A stretch of 64,000 bases of DNA from Symbiodinium natans (Eukaryota > Sar > Dinophyceae > Suessiales > Symbiodiniaceae). The notes under the pieces were generated by a model, which had not been told where the DNA came from, made no database searches, and saw only the letters and a list, made by a program, of their open reading frames with translations. The DNA is taken from positions 425,501 through 489,500 of the forward strand of contig CAJNDS010002135.1 of NCBI GenBank assembly GCA_905221605.1. The letters are read 5' to 3'. This document shows positions 59,301-62,300 of the stretch, one piece after another. Position 1 is the stretch's first letter. Each line of letters begins with the position of its first letter. Made by a program: the position numbers and the translations under genes.

Positions 59301-62300
59301 TCTTTAATCTCTTTTTTCTCCGCCTCCCCCTTCGGGTTGGTTCGGTGGGTTCTTGGTGTCCTGTGCTCGTGCCCTGATTGGTTCAGTCGTCTCCCGTGCC
59401 TTGGTCTGCACTATGACTAAACCCCCTCTTGAACTCTCCGCGGAGGGCGGCGATGACGCCTGCGGAGCCGCCCCGAGATGTGGGGGAGGAAGAGTGCGGG
59501 CGGCTGCAGCAATAATAACGCTGCTAGCCATTCTCCCTCCCTCCCTCCCTTATATACACTCACCAATAACAGTAATATAAACATATAAAAACCCTACCTC
59601 AGGTGCAGGAGACCCGGGACTCTCTCCAGGCCCTCCAGTCGAGGCCCATCATCGCAGAGGTGCCGGCGGACGCCAGCCCGAGCCAGAAGGTTCAGCAGCT
59701 GGAAGCAAGCCTCGTCGACCCTAGGTCATAGTTGGGTAGCATTTTACATCTTTAAGGGTAAACCCTAAACCCTAAACCCTAAACCCTAAACCCTAAACCC
59801 TAAACCCTAAACCCTAAACCCTAAACCCTAAACCCTAAACCCCAAACCCCAAATCCTAAACCCTAAACCCTAAACCCAATAAGGAATATACATGTAGATT
59901 TTTAATACTATCCCACCATGAGAACTAGGACCTCCGCCGTGACATGGTGGCCTGTGTCGACTCCCAGGAGCAGGCGGAGAAGCTGCTTCAGTCTCTGCAG
60001 AGAGAATCTTGGTAGCCCAGCGGTGCCCTTCTTCCTCTTTTTTTGGCTTCAAGGCTCCCTTATCAAGTAACCGACCCCACAAAAAGGGGGGGCCCTTCTT
60101 TTGCAATAAGGTTCCTGGGCTACCAAGCTTTTTTGGGGTTCTGGGTTCCCTATATATATATAAATAAAAATGTATATATATATATATATGCTATATATAT
60201 ATATAAGGTAAGCAGTCCCCACAAAAGTGTTTTGTTCTCTCCCTGGGTCATTGAAAACCTGAGGATTGCTCCGAGGTGCAGGAGAAGGTTCGCCTCCAGA
60301 GCCAGGCGAGCGAGGAGCAGCGCTCCCTGCACCAGGTGGGGACTTTACAAACATTTTGGGGACCCCTAAAAAAGACCCCCCACATAGTAGTCCCCCTTAG
60401 AATGAGGACCCCAGTTATGATACTAATTAACTGATGCCATTTGTTGACTGAGAGCATTCGATTCTGAAAATTGTGAAGGATAATAAAGCTGTTATGTCAA
60501 GGTTGGAAATCTATGACTAATCAATTGAGTCTTTAACATTCTGCTGCAGACTTTGTGCTTTTTGCACTTAATTTGTCTCTAAATTGCTGTATAATTGGCA
60601 TGACCTGATTCCCTGGAAACCGTCCTAGATATCCATCTTTCGCATGAATTTCAGAGACAAAAAGCGTATTGTCCTATAGAGGTGACTATCTTTAGCAGGT
60701 AAAACATCGAGTGTGATGTTTAGTTCTTTCACGCACATATAGAAAATATCAAAACTCTCCCCCCTAAAATAGACCCCAAATAGTAGGATCCTCTTATAAT
60801 AAGGACCCCAACGAGTACCCCTCAAGTTAGACCCCGCATGGTAGGACCCCAATCAGGTACCCCTAATGTCGGAAACCCCCATCAGGTCATCTCGAAGAGC
60901 GCCGGGGATCTCGGCCGCGGAATCGAGGAGGTGTCGACTGCGTCTCGGTAAGGCCCTTTTTGGGGCATTTTTTCCATTTTTCCCTTTATTGGGTAGTTTA
61001 AGAGGATTCATAAACAGGAAATACCTTTGAAGGGGGGGCTTTGAGGGCCAGCCTAGGCGATGATGCAGGCAGAGAGCAACCTGCGACAGGAGATCCAGAA
61101 GGCGGACGGTGAGCTGCGGGCGGAGCTTGTGGAGGAGATGGAGGCCCGCTTCAAGCAGTTTGCCCAGAGCCTGACGGACGAGCGCGACTCACGGCTTCGT
61201 GAGTCCGGAATTCTCAAGACACGCGTCGACTCGGTGTACAACAGACTGGAGCAGATGGAGCCCAGCGGCACATCGCAGGAGATGAGTGAGACCAAGATGT
61301 CCGTGCAGGAAACGAAGAGCGAGCTCGCGCAGCTGCAGTCCGCCCTAGGGCTGCTGGCAGCGGAGTGCCGGAGGACGGCCGCCGGATCGCCCACAGCAGC
61401 AAAGGATAGCGAAATCCAGCAAGTCTCCGATGCAGCCTTGCGGCTGCGTGTGGAGGCCTTGGAGGTGCAAGCAGACAGCCAGGTGCCACGCTCGCTGCAG
61501 CTGGAATCACAGGTGAAGGACCTGCGTGGTGCGATGGCGCCCATGGGCAACCGCGTTCAGGCTCTGGAGGCCGAGCTGCGCAAGTGGGACCGGGACACCA
61601 CCACGGCGCGGCTCAACGCCGCCGAGGCGGAGATCACCCGACTTGGGCGGGACAACACCGCCATAGAAGGCCTGAGGGTGGACGTGGAGGTGTTGAAGCG
61701 CAAGCTCGTCCGGGAACCGACGGCGTCCGAGCGGTTGCCGCGGCTCGTGACCCGCCGATTGATCTCCGAGGATCTGCGGAACAGAGTTGGCCTGCTGGTG
61801 AGCAATGTCCACGACACCGTGGCCCGGACCTTGCCTGGCGACGTTGAGGGGACCGTGACTCGGAGGGCCCTGTGAGGACATGTTTGTATTTTCCCTGATT
61901 GGGTTCAAGCGGATCATATGGGTCTCCGAAACTGGGGGTGCCTTGTTGAGGTCCTTATTATAAGGGGATCCATTCCTATCTGCCCCGTTCCTTACGAATC
62001 TGAGGAATATGGCGTAACCCACAGCTGAAGGCTAAAGTCCCAGAGGCTCCACTCGGGGGTATGCCATAGGGAAGTTATCTGGATGCTTCTTGGGCGTGTT
62101 TTGGGTGAACCCGCCCTCCGTTGTTGCTGCCGGACCTGGGTCAGGGTGAAGTCCTGGTGGTCTGAGCTCAGGGTCAGGCCCCAGGGAATTTATTAATCCT
62201 GGGGCTGTTTTCTCACCACCTCCCCACTCCCCGACCTTACCCAGACTTATTCCGATCTCCTGAGCTAAGCCCACGATGCCGAAACCCTCCACCTTAAAGC

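Larger units (their letters stand above)
54561..59547 (+). mobile_element. 5-kb insertion between 17-bp direct repeats, in a nested-gene intron
   Basis: CCTTATATACACTCACC occurs at 54544-54560 and again at 59548-59564, bracketing 4,987 bases. Without them the intron would be about 120 bases with near-inverted ends (GTAGGGTATAAAAG and ATATAAAAACCCTAC). The insert has a 245-bp duplication, GGGGCCGCGGC-type repeats, a GCGGTTGTGCGG-type tract and a 190-bp tandem array. No transposase-like frame is recognised, so calling it mobile is an inference from the flanking repeats. Confidence 0.5.

Noticed and set aside
60941-60960. Classical GTAAGG donor after nested exon 6
   Set aside because: Using it would shift the frame into exon 7. 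The GC donor at 60940 keeps it.
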